A stretch of 64,000 nucleotides of DNA from JALUZX01 sp964561605. GTDB lineage: Bacteria > Planctomycetota > UBA1135 > JALUZX01. Under the pieces are notes generated by a model. It ran no database searches, was not told the origin of the DNA, and saw only the letters and a program-made list of their open reading frames with translations. A program made the position numbers and the translations under genes. The stretch covers positions 1 through 64,000 of the forward strand of contig CAZLQD010000001.1 of assembly GCA_964561605.1 (NCBI GenBank), given 5' to 3'. Positions 42,078-51,458 of the stretch are shown here, piece after piece; within the stretch, counting starts at the first letter, position 1; each line of letters opens with the position of its first letter.

Positions 42078-43025
42078 CTACACCCTTCCGGAAAGGAAGA
42101 GCCAGGTCATGAGCCCTGCATAGAGGACCAGGAGGAGGACCCCCCATCTCCTGCCGATCCTCCGGAAGAAGAGGACCGGCAGGAGCACCAGGAGGGAGGC
42201 ACCCACGACGAGGCCGAGATCGATCACGGAATTCCCCGGCACCGGGATGGGCGCCGCCAGGGCCGCCGCTCCCAGGATGCACAGCAAGTTGAAGATATTG
42301 CTCCCCACCACGTTCCCCAGGGCGATGTCCGGGCTCTTCCTGAAGGAGGCCAGGAGAGAGGTGGCCAGCTCGGGGAGGGAAGTCCCCAGGGCCACGACGC
42401 TCACCGCCACGACCCTTTCCTGGACCCCGAGCCACACGGCCAGGGCAACCGCCCCTTTTACGGTCCACTTGGAACCGAGCCAGAGGAGGAAGAGTCCTCC
42501 CAGGGTGAGGAGGGCCGCCACGGCCATGGAGGTCTTCACCCTGGGAATCTCTTCACCCACCGAGGCCGATGGAGCCTTCAGGCTGAACAGGGTCCAGAAG
42601 ACCAACAGGAGCAGGAGGAGGACCCCGTCGACCCGTCCCAGGGCCCGGCCCCACAGGGCCAGGGCCAGGACGAGGAGAGAGATTCCGAAGAGGATCCCCG
42701 CCATGGGAAGATGCCTCTTCCGCAGAACCGGGATGGGAGAGAAGAGAGCCGCCGCCCCCAGGACGAGGAAGACGTTGCACAGGTTGCTCCCCGCCACGTT
42801 CCCAAGGGCCATGGCCGGATGGCCGTGGAAGGAGGCCGCCACAGAGACGAAGAGCTCCGGCGCCGAAGTCCCCAGGGCCACGAGGGTCGCCCCGATGACC
42901 AGGTCGGAGAGACCGAAACGCCGGGCCACCCGCACCGATCCCCTGAGGAGGAACTCCGCCCCCAGGCACAGGAGGACGAATCCCCCCACGAGGAAGAGGA
43001 AGGAGAGGAGGGGGGAGGAACCCAA
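42078..43025 (-). CDS. Calcium/sodium:proton exchanger (CaCA family, YrbG-like)
   Basis: The 315-residue protein has about 10 helices in two inverted halves. Each half carries an alpha-repeat: ATLVALGTSAPELFVSVAAS with ALGNVAGSNLCNV, and SVVALGTSLPELATSLLAS with ALGNVVGSNIFNL. The acidic residues in the two PEL motifs and the Asn residues are the ion site. The start is TTG, 3 bases after the upstream stop and with GGAG before it. It is last in the leftward envelope operon. Confidence 0.92.
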   Translation of the reverse strand: MGSSPLLSFLFLVGGFVLLCLGAEFLLRGSVRVARRFGLSDLVIGATLVALGTSAPELFVSVAASFHGHPAMALGNVAGSNLCNVFLVLGAAALFSPIPVLRKRHLPMAGILFGISLLVLALALWGRALGRVDGVLLLLLLVFWTLFSLKAPSASVGEEIPRVKTSMAVAALLTLGGLFLLWLGSKWTVKGAVALAVWLGVQERVVAVSVVALGTSLPELATSLLASFRKSPDIALGNVVGSNIFNLLCILGAAALAAPIPVPGNSVIDLGLVVGASLLVLLPVLFFRRIGRRWGVLLLVLYAGLMTWLFLSGRV

Positions 43026-43028
43026 GGT

Positions 43029-43760
43029 TCAATACTCCTTTTCAACCTTCGGATTCACCGTCCTGGCCTTGAGCCATCGGACCCCGAAGGAATCCACGAG
43101 CCCCCGGAACGCCCGGTTCCCCACACCGTATTTCGGCCTTCCCGCCGGCCTGGGCCGGTGGTTCACGTCGATCTCCACCACCCTCCACCCGCGGGCCCGG
43201 AAGAGAGTGGGCATGAACCGGTGGAGGCCGTTGAACCTCGGCGTTCCGTGCCAGACCTCCCGGCGGAAGGCCTTGAGGCCGCAGGCCGAATCCACCACCC
43301 GGTCCCCCGTGATCCAGTCCCGGACCTTGTTGGCCACCCGGGAGCTGATCCGCCGGACCAGGTTGTCCCTCCTCTTCCTGCGGATCCCGCTCACCGCGTC
43401 GGCCCGGTCCTCGTCCAGGAGGAGGAGCATCTTCTCCAGGTCCCTGGGATCGTTCTGGCGGTCCCCGTCCATCATGCAGAAATAAGTTCCCCGGGCGGCG
43501 TCGAAGCCCGCGCAGAGGGCGCCCGACTGGCCGACGCACTTCTCCAGCTCGAGCACCCGGAGCCAGGGGTGTCTCTCCTTCCCCTCCAGGAGGCGCTCCA
43601 GGGTGCGGTCCCGGGAACCGTCGTCCACGGCCACCACCTCGAAGGCGCCAAGAGGCGGAAGGACCTCGGCCAGTTCGTCGAGAAGGGCCGCCACGTTCTC
43701 CTCCTCGTCGTGGAGGGGGATCACCAGGGAGAAGCGTAATTCCCGGGAGGATCCGCTCAT
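43029..43760 (-). CDS. Family 2 glycosyltransferase (dolichyl-phosphate-sugar synthase-like)
   Basis: The 243-residue protein has the GT-A fold: SLVIPLHDEEENVAALLDEL, VVAVDDGSRDRT, and the metal/donor-binding motif CMMDGDRQNDPRDL. It also has GDRVVDSACGLKAFRREV and GRPKYGVGNRAFRG, typical of the DPM1/ArnC-like group. No C-terminal membrane helices are present. It may load a sugar onto a lipid carrier. The ATG overlaps the methyltransferase stop (ATGA). The gene is part of the kinase-methyltransferase-GT-exchanger operon. Confidence 0.92.
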   Translation of the reverse strand: MSGSSRELRFSLVIPLHDEEENVAALLDELAEVLPPLGAFEVVAVDDGSRDRTLERLLEGKERHPWLRVLELEKCVGQSGALCAGFDAARGTYFCMMDGDRQNDPRDLEKMLLLLDEDRADAVSGIRRKRRDNLVRRISSRVANKVRDWITGDRVVDSACGLKAFRREVWHGTPRFNGLHRFMPTLFRARGWRVVEIDVNHRPRPAGRPKYGVGNRAFRGLVDSFGVRWLKARTVNPKVEKEY

Positions 43761-44410
43761 GATTCCCCGCGAAGGAAGAGCCCGAAGACGTGCCCCGATC
43801 CCAGAGCCAGGGGCGTAAGGGGAACGGCCCGGACCAGGTGGAAGCCGTGCTTCTCCGCCAGGGAACGGACCTCCGAGGTCCGGAGGGTATATTTCTCCCG
43901 CTTCCTCCCCCCCAGGCGGGCCCGGACCCGCCGGGACCAGGCCCGGAAGGAGTGGTGTGAGAACCACGTGGCTATCACCACCCTCCGGGCCACCCGGAAG
44001 GTCTCCTCCAGGTGGCGCAGGCGCTCTTCCTTCTTCTCGAAGTGGTGGTTCAGCCGGACCGACACCAGGCCCTCGAAGGCACCGTCACGGAATGGGAGAG
44101 CCAGACCATTACATCGAATATATCCCCAGGCCCGGCCCCGGTTGTCCTCCCTGGAGAGGCGGAGCATGGGAAAGGACCAGTCGGCCTCCGCCACCCTGGC
44201 GGCCTTGCTCTCGAACAGGGAGTAGAGCCTTCCGGCGCCGCAGGGAACGTCCACCAGGTCCTCCATGCGCCCCGCCCGCCTGAAAAGGCTGTCGAAGAGC
44301 CTCCGCTCCAGCCGGTCCGACACCTTCCTGTGGAGCTTCCTGGAGTAGGCCGCCCGGTAACTCCTGGCGCCGGCCTCGGAGTTGTAGTTCTCAAGTAGTC
44401 TCCGGTTCAT
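43757..44410 (-). CDS. Class I SAM-dependent methyltransferase
   Basis: The SAM-binding motif I is LVDVPCGAGRLYSLFE; motif II acid lies in ARVAEADWSFPML; motif IV-like GLALPFRDGAFEGLV follows. The 217-residue size fits a small-molecule methyltransferase, but the substrate cannot be told. It overlaps the kinase-like gene upstream by 20 bases and the glycosyltransferase downstream by 4, so they form one unit likely acting on an envelope glycan or lipid. Confidence 0.85.
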   Translation of the reverse strand: MNRRLLENYNSEAGARSYRAAYSRKLHRKVSDRLERRLFDSLFRRAGRMEDLVDVPCGAGRLYSLFESKAARVAEADWSFPMLRLSREDNRGRAWGYIRCNGLALPFRDGAFEGLVSVRLNHHFEKKEERLRHLEETFRVARRVVIATWFSHHSFRAWSRRVRARLGGRKREKYTLRTSEVRSLAEKHGFHLVRAVPLTPLALGSGHVFGLFLRGES

Positions 44411-45245
44411 TCCTCTTCACTTCCCCGCCCCCATGGGCGCTCTTCCTGGGGCCCTGGACCTTTCCGGCCAGGAGGCGAAAGAACATTCTGACGTAACTGT
44501 CCCAGGCCACGAGCAAGGCCTTCTCGGCCTTGTTCCTCCACCTGGGACGGCGGGAGAGTTTCTTCCAGATCTTCCTTGCCAGGAGGCGGTCCCCCTCCGT
44601 GTAGGCCCAAAGGATCCGGAACTTCTCCCCCCGGGAGAGTTCCCGCTTCCTCCCGGGGGCGAAGATCGAGTCGTAGAGATCCAGGTTTCCCGCCCTCCGG
44701 CCCAGGATGGAGCGGGGAAAGGCGGCCAGGTAGGGCACGTCGCAAATCACCACCCTGGGATCCTCGGGATATCCGAGGGCGAGAAAATTCCTCGTGGAAG
44801 CCGCCCCGTGGAGGACGCCGGCCGTGTGGAGCCTCCGGAGGATCCTGCCGAGAGCCTCCTGGTAGGCCCTGCGGGCCCGGCCCTTCCCGGGCTCGGAGGG
44901 GTCCTCCTGGCGGAAGAAGGCCTTCAGGCTCCTGCAACCTTCCAGGAAGCGGGTCGTCAGGGAGGAAGAGCGGACCTGGGAGAAGGCCCCCCGCTCCTCG
45001 CTCCAGGAGACGACCTCCACGCAGGGAACGCCCCGCTCCCTCAGGATCGAAAGGTTCCTGTACTCCCGCCTCGCCCGGGAGGGAAGGAGGAGGGTGCGCC
45101 ACCAGAACTTGGGCCTGTTCCTGTAGAGCTTGCGAACCAAGGTCCCGCCGCCGGAATGGACCACCTCCACCCTCGTGAAGGGCTCGTCCTTGATCACCCA
45201 GAGGAATTCCTCCCTGGCCGGAGATTTCTTTTCTTGGCTTCCCAT
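44391..45245 (-). CDS. Lipopolysaccharide kinase-like protein (WaaP/KdkA family) lacking the catalytic Asp
   Basis: The fold is kinase-like: a nucleotide-binding start (VHSGGGTLVRKLYRN), REYRNLSILRERGVPCVEVVS, and the catalytic-loop region LRRLHTAGVLHGAASTRNFL. In Kdo kinases and WaaP this loop is HGDLxxxN; here the Asp is Ala (HGAASTRN). The metal-binding DxD/DFG stretch reads VVICDVPYL. It may be a pseudokinase or a divergent enzyme. At 284 residues it is normal in length. It is the first gene of the envelope operon. Confidence 0.8.
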   Translation of the reverse strand: MGSQEKKSPAREEFLWVIKDEPFTRVEVVHSGGGTLVRKLYRNRPKFWWRTLLLPSRARREYRNLSILRERGVPCVEVVSWSEERGAFSQVRSSSLTTRFLEGCRSLKAFFRQEDPSEPGKGRARRAYQEALGRILRRLHTAGVLHGAASTRNFLALGYPEDPRVVICDVPYLAAFPRSILGRRAGNLDLYDSIFAPGRKRELSRGEKFRILWAYTEGDRLLARKIWKKLSRRPRWRNKAEKALLVAWDSYVRMFFRLLAGKVQGPRKSAHGGGEVKRNEPETT

Positions 45246-45352
45246 GAAGAATCGGGCCCCTTCGGGCCGTGGACGGCTCCTTGGAAAAGGGAGAGACTAG
45301 CCTGGAGGGAAGGAGAGGAAAAGGAGGAGACTCCCAGGGAGGGACCAAGGCC

Positions 45353-46492
45353 GTGGTGATCACGAGGAAAGATCTCCAGGAGAGGGAGGAAAGGGAGCTT
45401 TCCCCCTGGGCGGCCCGCAGTTCCATGAGCCGCGGACGGAGATGGCCCGAGGACCCCGATCCCTACAGGACCTGCTACTTGAGGGACCGGGACCGGATCC
45501 TCCACTCCGCCGCTTTCCGCCGCCTCCAGTCCAAGACCCAGGTCCTGGCCGTCTCCCAGGGGGACCACTTCCGGACCAGGTTGACCCATACGCTGGAGGT
45601 ATTCCAGATGGCCCAGAGCGCCGCCGTGGCCTTGGGCCTCAACAGCGACCTCGCCCAGGCCCTGGCCCTGGGACACGACCTGGGGCATCCGCCCTTCGGC
45701 CACGCAGGGGAACGGGCCCTTGCGGCCCTCATGGAGGGAAAGGGCGGTTTCTCCCACAACGCCCAGGCCGCCCGCATCGCGGACCTCCTGGAGCATAGGA
45801 ACCCGGCCTATCCCGGCCTGAACCTGACCTTCGAGACCCGCCGGGGCCTGCTGAAGCACCCCCCGCCCAAGGGCTTTCCCCTGGCGGAGGACCTGGTCCG
45901 GGCCCTGGAGGAGCCGCCTCCCCTGGAGGCCCTCCTGGTGGACCTCGCCGACGAGGCGGCCTACCTCCACCACGACCTGGACGACCTGCTCCGCATGGGA
46001 CTGGTCCGCCCGGACGAGGTGGAGGAGCTCCATTCCTGGCGAAAGGCCAGGGAGGAACTGGAGGCCCTGGGGAAAGGAGCCCAGGGCAGGGGATTCGTCA
46101 CCCTGGTCCTGGCCCGGATGATCAAGAAGGCCAACCAGGACCTGATCGCCGAGACGGCCCGCCGGTTCCGGGAGGCCCCTCCCCAGGGCCCTCCTCCCAG
46201 GCCGGGCCATTCCGGGGAGATGGAAGAAGACCTCCGGGAGCTGAGGGAGTTTTTGCTCCACCGTTTTTACAGGCATCCCCGGGTCTTGAAGGCCATGGCG
46301 CGGGCCCAGGGGGCCCTGGAGAAGCTCTTCCGGGAGTACCTGGCCGACCCGGGAAAACTTCCCGAGACCTTCCGTGAGCGCCTGGAGGAGGACGGCCCCG
46401 AGCGGGTGGTCTGCGATTACCTCGCAGGGATGACGGATCGGCTGGTCTGGACCCGGGCGGGACTCTCGCCGGAAGAATTCATGGCCCGGTAG
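45353..46492 (+). CDS. dgt: Deoxyguanosinetriphosphate triphosphohydrolase-like protein
   Basis: Dgt-type enzymes split dNTPs to deoxynucleoside and triphosphate. The family opening is ELSPWAARSSMSRGRRWPE and HSAAFRRLQSKTQVL. The HD metal site is FRTRLTHTLEV (His), ALALGHDLGHPPFGHAGE (His-Asp) and LVDLADEAAYLHHDLDD (Asp). The GTG start at 45353 (or 45356) follows GGGAGGG; an earlier start at 45269 would add residues not seen in the family. Its end overlaps the hydrolase-like gene by 14 bases, tail to tail. Confidence 0.9.
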   Translation: MVITRKDLQEREERELSPWAARSSMSRGRRWPEDPDPYRTCYLRDRDRILHSAAFRRLQSKTQVLAVSQGDHFRTRLTHTLEVFQMAQSAAVALGLNSDLAQALALGHDLGHPPFGHAGERALAALMEGKGGFSHNAQAARIADLLEHRNPAYPGLNLTFETRRGLLKHPPPKGFPLAEDLVRALEEPPPLEALLVDLADEAAYLHHDLDDLLRMGLVRPDEVEELHSWRKAREELEALGKGAQGRGFVTLVLARMIKKANQDLIAETARRFREAPPQGPPPRPGHSGEMEEDLRELREFLLHRFYRHPRVLKAMARAQGALEKLFREYLADPGKLPETFRERLEEDGPERVVCDYLAGMTDRLVWTRAGLSPEEFMAR

Positions 46493-47372
46493 GGCCCTTG
46501 CCCGAGGCCAGGACCTGGTCCACGAAGTTCACGAAGATCTCCACCACCCGGTCCAGCTCCTTGTTGCTGTGCTTGAAGGGATGTTCCCCGCCGAAGCCGT
46601 GGCCCACCTTCTCCATGAGCACCAGGCGGGTCCGGTCCTTCCGGCTCCAGTGGTAGAGGGACTCCGACTCCTTCACGGAGACTTCCAGGTCTTCCTCGCC
46701 GTGCATGAAGACCAGGGGCACTTCCAGGGCCTGGACCACGCGCTGGAGGGAGAGCCGGTCCTTCTCCTTCTCCACTTCCTCGAGGAATTCCCTGGAGAGA
46801 CGGACCTCCTGGCCCGAGAGAGGGGCCTCCACCAGGAGATAGCCGTTCTTTTCCATTTCCTCCCGGTGACTTGGGGAAAACCGCAGAAGCGTGGAGAGAG
46901 CGGACATACAGAGCACGCCCCGGACGGAAGGATTCCCTTCCGCCGCCAGGAGAGCCAGGGCCGCCCCCTTCCCGTGGCCCGAGAGGAACACCTTCCCCGG
47001 GTCGATCCGGGAGGACCCGGGCAAACGCCCTTCCTTCAGGGCGGCCAGGATCCTTTCGATGTCCCGCAGTTCCTTCTTGGGAGTGTAACGGGCCAGTTTC
47101 TCCGGCTCGGCCACCAGGGCGCCTTCTCCCTGGAAACCCGAAAGCGAAGGGTTGTAGAGCAGAAAGGGGTGTTTTCGGCCTACTTGGGAAGCCAGGAAAG
47201 GATAGAACCCCCAGGTCCTGGGGAGGAGGAGGTCAGGGCTGAAGATCAGGAGGGGAAGGTCTTCCCTCTCTCCGGGAGGGAGATGGATCTCCCCCTCCAA
47301 GGCGGGCAGCCCCCCCTCGGGGGGAAGAGTCCACGTTTGTCCCTGGGATTGGCTCACCCCGATCCTCGGCAC
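46479..47372 (-). CDS. Alpha/beta hydrolase-fold protein without a nucleophile Ser
   Basis: The layout is that of a dienelactone-hydrolase-like alpha/beta fold: PLLIFSPDLLLP, an elbow strand VFLSGHGKGAALALL, VPLVFMHGEEDLEVSV (acid), and EKVGHGFGG (His). The elbow, normally GxSxG, is GHGKG, so the nucleophile Ser is missing. A Ser lies two residues earlier (LSGHG) but out of register. It may be non-catalytic or use another residue. No signal peptide is seen. The start is GTG at 47372. It is divergent from rnc. Confidence 0.75.
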   Translation of the reverse strand: MPRIGVSQSQGQTWTLPPEGGLPALEGEIHLPPGEREDLPLLIFSPDLLLPRTWGFYPFLASQVGRKHPFLLYNPSLSGFQGEGALVAEPEKLARYTPKKELRDIERILAALKEGRLPGSSRIDPGKVFLSGHGKGAALALLAAEGNPSVRGVLCMSALSTLLRFSPSHREEMEKNGYLLVEAPLSGQEVRLSREFLEEVEKEKDRLSLQRVVQALEVPLVFMHGEEDLEVSVKESESLYHWSRKDRTRLVLMEKVGHGFGGEHPFKHSNKELDRVVEIFVNFVDQVLASGKGPTGP

Positions 47373-47452
47373 GACCTTACTTGTTCATCTCCCCATAGCT
47401 TCCAGGCTAACCTCCAACCTGGCAAGCGCACAAGGGAAGAGTATCCTCCAGG

Positions 47453-48235
47453 GTGCCCTTCCGGAAAGGAAAAGCCTTCGTGGGACTCCTGGACGACATT
47501 CGGTTTTCGGACGAACGCCTCGCCCGACTCGAGGCCAGGTTGGGCTACCGCTTCCGGAACAGGGAACTCCTGGCCCTGGCCCTTTGCCACTCCTCGTCCC
47601 GCCAGAAGGGCCTTCCCAGCAACGAGCGCCTGGAGTTCCTGGGAGACAGCGTGCTGGGCTTCCTGGTCTCCCTGTACCTCTACGAGTCCAGGCCCAAACT
47701 CCCCGAAGGCGAGCTGACCCGGCTCAGGACCCGGGCCGTCTCCAGGCCGGCCCTCCACAGGGCCGCCCTGGAGGCGGGCCTGGAGGAATTCATCGCCGTG
47801 GGCAAGGGACTCGAGAAGAGGGGATCCCTCCCGGCGGCGGTCCTGGCGGACACCATGGAGGCCCTGGTGGGAGCGGTCTTCCTGGACGGAGGCACGGACC
47901 ACGCCTGGGCCTTCGTGGTCCGCCACTTCTTCCGCTTCCTCCAGGGCGGGGGTTCCACCTCCCCCGTGGCGGAGAACTACAAGTCCAGGCTCCAGAACCT
48001 GGCCCAGAAGCAGGGAGGGGAGATCCCCGTATACAAGACCGTGGCCAAGGAGGGTCCCCCCCACGCCCGGTCCTTCACGGTCGTAGTGGAAGTGGGGGGC
48101 CGTTCCTTCGGCCCCGCCCGGGGAAGGACCATCAAGGAGGCGGAACAAGGGGCGGCCCGGATGGCCCTGGAGGCTCTGGAGGACGAAGGAAGGGACGAGG
48201 AAGGCCATGGACCCGGCTCTCCCCAAGGTTCTTGA
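47453..48235 (+). CDS. rnc: Ribonuclease III
   Basis: RNase III cuts double-stranded RNA in rRNA and mRNA processing. The 260-residue protein has the signature NERLEFLGDSVLGFLVS, the metal ligands DTMEALVGAVFLDGG, and a C-terminal dsRNA-binding domain (ENYKSRLQNLAQKQG, EAEQGAARMALEAL). The start is GTG at 47453. Its end overlaps mfd by 29 bases. Confidence 0.95.
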   Translation: MPFRKGKAFVGLLDDIRFSDERLARLEARLGYRFRNRELLALALCHSSSRQKGLPSNERLEFLGDSVLGFLVSLYLYESRPKLPEGELTRLRTRAVSRPALHRAALEAGLEEFIAVGKGLEKRGSLPAAVLADTMEALVGAVFLDGGTDHAWAFVVRHFFRFLQGGGSTSPVAENYKSRLQNLAQKQGGEIPVYKTVAKEGPPHARSFTVVVEVGGRSFGPARGRTIKEAEQGAARMALEALEDEGRDEEGHGPGSPQGS

Positions 48236-51200
48236 CCTTCCGGAATTCCGGGACCTCGAGGAAGGCCTGGCCCGCCTCCGGCCCGGAGAGGCCCTGGATG
48301 CGGGAGGACTCTGGGGCGCCTCCCTTTCCCTGGTCCTTGGCGCCCTCTCCCGGAAGACCCCTCTCATCGTGGTCGTCCCCGACGACGAGGCCGGCCAGGA
48401 CCTGAAGGAGGACCTGGAGCTCTTCGGCCTGCCCGGGGAGGAATCGGCCCTCTTTCCCACGCTGGACCTGGACGAAGAGGGGGAACCCGATCCGGTGACC
48501 TTCCGGGAGAGGTGGATCGCCCTGGACGAGATCCGCCGGGAAGTAACCATCCTCATCCTCCCCCTCCCGGCCCTGGCCCAGCCCCTGCCCGCACCGGGGA
48601 CCCTGGAGGACCGTCAGGTCCGCCTCGAGACGGGAGCCCCCCTGGACCTGGAGGAATTGGTCCGAAGGGCCCTTCGGGAAGGGTTCCAGAGGGTCCCTCT
48701 CGTGGCGGCGCCCGGGGAGGTGAGCCTCAGGGGGGACATCCTGGACATCTTTCCCTTCGCCGCCCAGCATCCCGTCCGGGTGGAGGTCCTGGACGGCGAG
48801 GTGGAATCCCTGAGGCTCTTCGACCCGGAGAGCCAACGTTCCATCCAGGTCCTTTCCTCCAAGGAAGTCCTCCTCCTCCCCGGGGGACCCCAGGCCCCCC
48901 GGAAGGAGCGGACCTCCCTCTTCTCCTGGCTCGGCCCCGGGTGGCGGGAGAGACTCCTGGTCCGGGTGGAACCGGGCCTCCTGGCGGAAAGGGAGAAGAG
49001 CCTGGCCTCGTCCGACCCGGAAGGACGGGCCTACCTGGAAGAAGGCAGGCGGTTCTTCTCGACCCTAAGAACCCTCTCCCTCCAGGCCCTTCCAGCAGGG
49101 AAGGGCCCGGACTTCCAGGTCCTCCAGGTTCCCCCGCCCGCCCGGGGGGACGATCCCCTGGCCCGGCTCTCTTCCCTCCGCATGGGAACCACTCTCCTGG
49201 TCTTCAGAACGGAAGGGGAGATGGGCCGCCTGGAGGAACGCCTTCCGGAGCCGCGCCCAGAAGGACTCCTCTTCAGGGTCGGGCGCCTCTCCAAGGGCTT
49301 CCGTTTTCCCGCCCTCGACCTGGCGGCCTTCACCCACGACGAACTGGAGGGCCTGAGACCCCTCCCCAGGCCGGGGAAGACCGTGGATGTCCCCACACGG
49401 GCGGTCCGGGGTTTCTTCGAGCTGGCGAAAGGGGACCTGGTGGTCCACGCCGTCCACGGGATCGCCCGCTTCCAGGGAATCCGGCCCATCGAGAAAGGCG
49501 GAGTCCCGGAGGACCACCTGGAACTGGAGTTCGACGGAGGAGTCCGACTCTTCGTCCCCGTCTCCCGGATCGACCTGGTCCAGAAATACGTCGGTTCGGG
49601 CCAGGCATCCCCCCGCCTGGACCGCCTGGGTGGGAAAGGGTTCTCCCGGCGCAAGGAGAGCGTCCGGAAGGCCCTGATGGACATGGCGGCGGAACTCCTG
49701 GAGATCCAGGCCGCCCGGAACCGTTCCCCCGGAATCGCCTTTCCTCCGGACGACGAGATGCAGAGGGCCTTCGAGAGGGCATTCCCCTACAAGGACACGC
49801 CGGACCAGGTGAAGACCATGGAGGAGATCAAGAAGGACATGATCTCCCCGAGGCCCATGGACCGGCTGGTATGCGGAGACGTAGGTTTCGGGAAGACCGA
49901 GCTCGCCATGCGGGCCGCCTTCAAGGCCGTCATGGGCGGAACCCAGGTTGCCATCCTGGTGCCCACCACGGTGCTGGCACAGCAGCACTTCGAGACCTTC
50001 CGCTCCCGCATGGCCGACTGGCCCGTCCGGGTGGAGGTCCTCTCCCGCTTCCGGACCCCGCGGGAGCAGGCCCGGATCGTGAAGGAAACGGCCCGGGGCG
50101 GGGTGGACATCCTCATCGGCACCCACCGCCTCCTCTCTCCGGACATCTCCTTCAAGAACCTGGGGCTGGTCATCGTCGACGAAGAGCAACGTTTCGGCGT
50201 GGCCCACAAGGAGAAACTCAAGAAGTTGCGGGCCCTGGTGGACGTCCTGACCCTGACGGCCACCCCCATCCCCAGGACCCTCCACATGTCCCTCCTGGGG
50301 CTGAGGGACATCTCCGCCCTGACCACTCCTCCGGCGGGAAGGGAGGAGATCGCCACCCTGCTCCGTCCCAGGACGCCCGATCTCATCCGATCGGGGATCC
50401 GCAAGGAGCTTCTGCGGGGGGGGCAGGTCTTCTTCCTCCACAACCGGGTCCAGTCCATCGAGATGGTGGAGCGGGAACTCAAGTCCCTGGTTCCGGAGGC
50501 CCGGATCGTCGTGGGCCACGGCCAGATGCCGGAGAGGCGCCTGGAAAAGGCCATGGAGACCTTCGTCTCCGGCAAAGCGGACATCCTTCTCTCGACGAGC
50601 ATCATCGAGTCGGGACTGGACATCCCCAGGGCCAACACCATCTTCATCGACAGGGCGGACCGGTTCGGCCTGGCCGACCTGCACCAACTCCGCGGAAGGG
50701 TGGGCCGCTACCGGAACAAGGCCTACGCCTACCTCCTCTACGATCCCTTGAACCCGCCCAAGGGGGATGCCGCCTTGAGGCTCAAGGCACTGGAGGAGCT
50801 CTCCGGCCTTGGAGCGGGCTTCGCCATCGCCATGAAGGACCTGGAGATACGAGGTGCCGGAAACATCCTGGGACCCCAGCAGTCCGGCCACATCGCCTCG
50901 GTGGGCTACGACATGTACTGCCGGCTCCTGGAGGCCGCCTCGGCCACCTTGAGGGGGGAGACCCCCAAGCCCCTGGAGACGGAGTTGGAACTCGACCTTG
51001 GGGTCCCTGCCTGGATCCCGCCCGACTACATTCCCTCGGAATCCCTCCGGATCGAAGCTCTCCGCTCCATGGAGGAGGCCGGGAGAAAGGGGAAGGCGGC
51101 CGAGGCCCTCCGGGAGTTCCGGGACCGTTACGGGCCTCCTCCGGCCCCGGTGGTGAACCTGGCCAGGCTCTTCGCCCTGCGCCCCCCCCTGGAGAACGAA

Positions 51201-51458
51201 CGGGTACGGCGGCTCCGCTTCGACAGGGCGGACCGCTTCGTCCTTCGCCACCCCCCGGGAAGACCCCCTCGAGGAGAGTGGATCCGCCCCTTCCGGGCGA
51301 CCCGGATGGTGGGACCTGGGGAGACCCACCTCCTCCTTCCCCTGGACCGGCCCACTCCAGCCGAGGCCCTGGCCTTCCTGGAGGATTGCCTTGGCCTGGA
51401 AAGCCCCGCCTTGTGGGAGGAGGCCGGGAGAAAGAGAATGCCCCCCCATGAAGCTTGA
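48207..51458 (+). CDS. mfd: Transcription-repair coupling factor
   Basis: Mfd removes stalled RNA polymerase and recruits UvrA. The 1083-residue protein has an N-terminal UvrB-like region, the RNA-polymerase-interacting CarD-like domain (about 405-500; GDLVVHAVHGIARFQGI), a RecG-like helicase (Walker A CGDVGFGKTELAM near residue 557, DEEQRFGV near 657, TLTATPIPRTLHMSLLG, QLRGRVGRYRNKAYAYL), and a C-terminal TRCF domain. It is coupled to rnc by a 29-base overlap and to the SurA-like gene by an 11-base overlap. Confidence 0.97.
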   Translation: MDPALPKVLDLPEFRDLEEGLARLRPGEALDAGGLWGASLSLVLGALSRKTPLIVVVPDDEAGQDLKEDLELFGLPGEESALFPTLDLDEEGEPDPVTFRERWIALDEIRREVTILILPLPALAQPLPAPGTLEDRQVRLETGAPLDLEELVRRALREGFQRVPLVAAPGEVSLRGDILDIFPFAAQHPVRVEVLDGEVESLRLFDPESQRSIQVLSSKEVLLLPGGPQAPRKERTSLFSWLGPGWRERLLVRVEPGLLAEREKSLASSDPEGRAYLEEGRRFFSTLRTLSLQALPAGKGPDFQVLQVPPPARGDDPLARLSSLRMGTTLLVFRTEGEMGRLEERLPEPRPEGLLFRVGRLSKGFRFPALDLAAFTHDELEGLRPLPRPGKTVDVPTRAVRGFFELAKGDLVVHAVHGIARFQGIRPIEKGGVPEDHLELEFDGGVRLFVPVSRIDLVQKYVGSGQASPRLDRLGGKGFSRRKESVRKALMDMAAELLEIQAARNRSPGIAFPPDDEMQRAFERAFPYKDTPDQVKTMEEIKKDMISPRPMDRLVCGDVGFGKTELAMRAAFKAVMGGTQVAILVPTTVLAQQHFETFRSRMADWPVRVEVLSRFRTPREQARIVKETARGGVDILIGTHRLLSPDISFKNLGLVIVDEEQRFGVAHKEKLKKLRALVDVLTLTATPIPRTLHMSLLGLRDISALTTPPAGREEIATLLRPRTPDLIRSGIRKELLRGGQVFFLHNRVQSIEMVERELKSLVPEARIVVGHGQMPERRLEKAMETFVSGKADILLSTSIIESGLDIPRANTIFIDRADRFGLADLHQLRGRVGRYRNKAYAYLLYDPLNPPKGDAALRLKALEELSGLGAGFAIAMKDLEIRGAGNILGPQQSGHIASVGYDMYCRLLEAASATLRGETPKPLETELELDLGVPAWIPPDYIPSESLRIEALRSMEEAGRKGKAAEALREFRDRYGPPPAPVVNLARLFALRPPLENERVRRLRFDRADRFVLRHPPGRPPRGEWIRPFRATRMVGPGETHLLLPLDRPTPAEALAFLEDCLGLESPALWEEAGRKRMPPHEA

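Noticed and set aside
42578..43045. Antisense open frames over the cation exchanger and glycosyltransferase
   Set aside because: They mirror conserved genes, have no start signals, and are explained by high third-position G+C.
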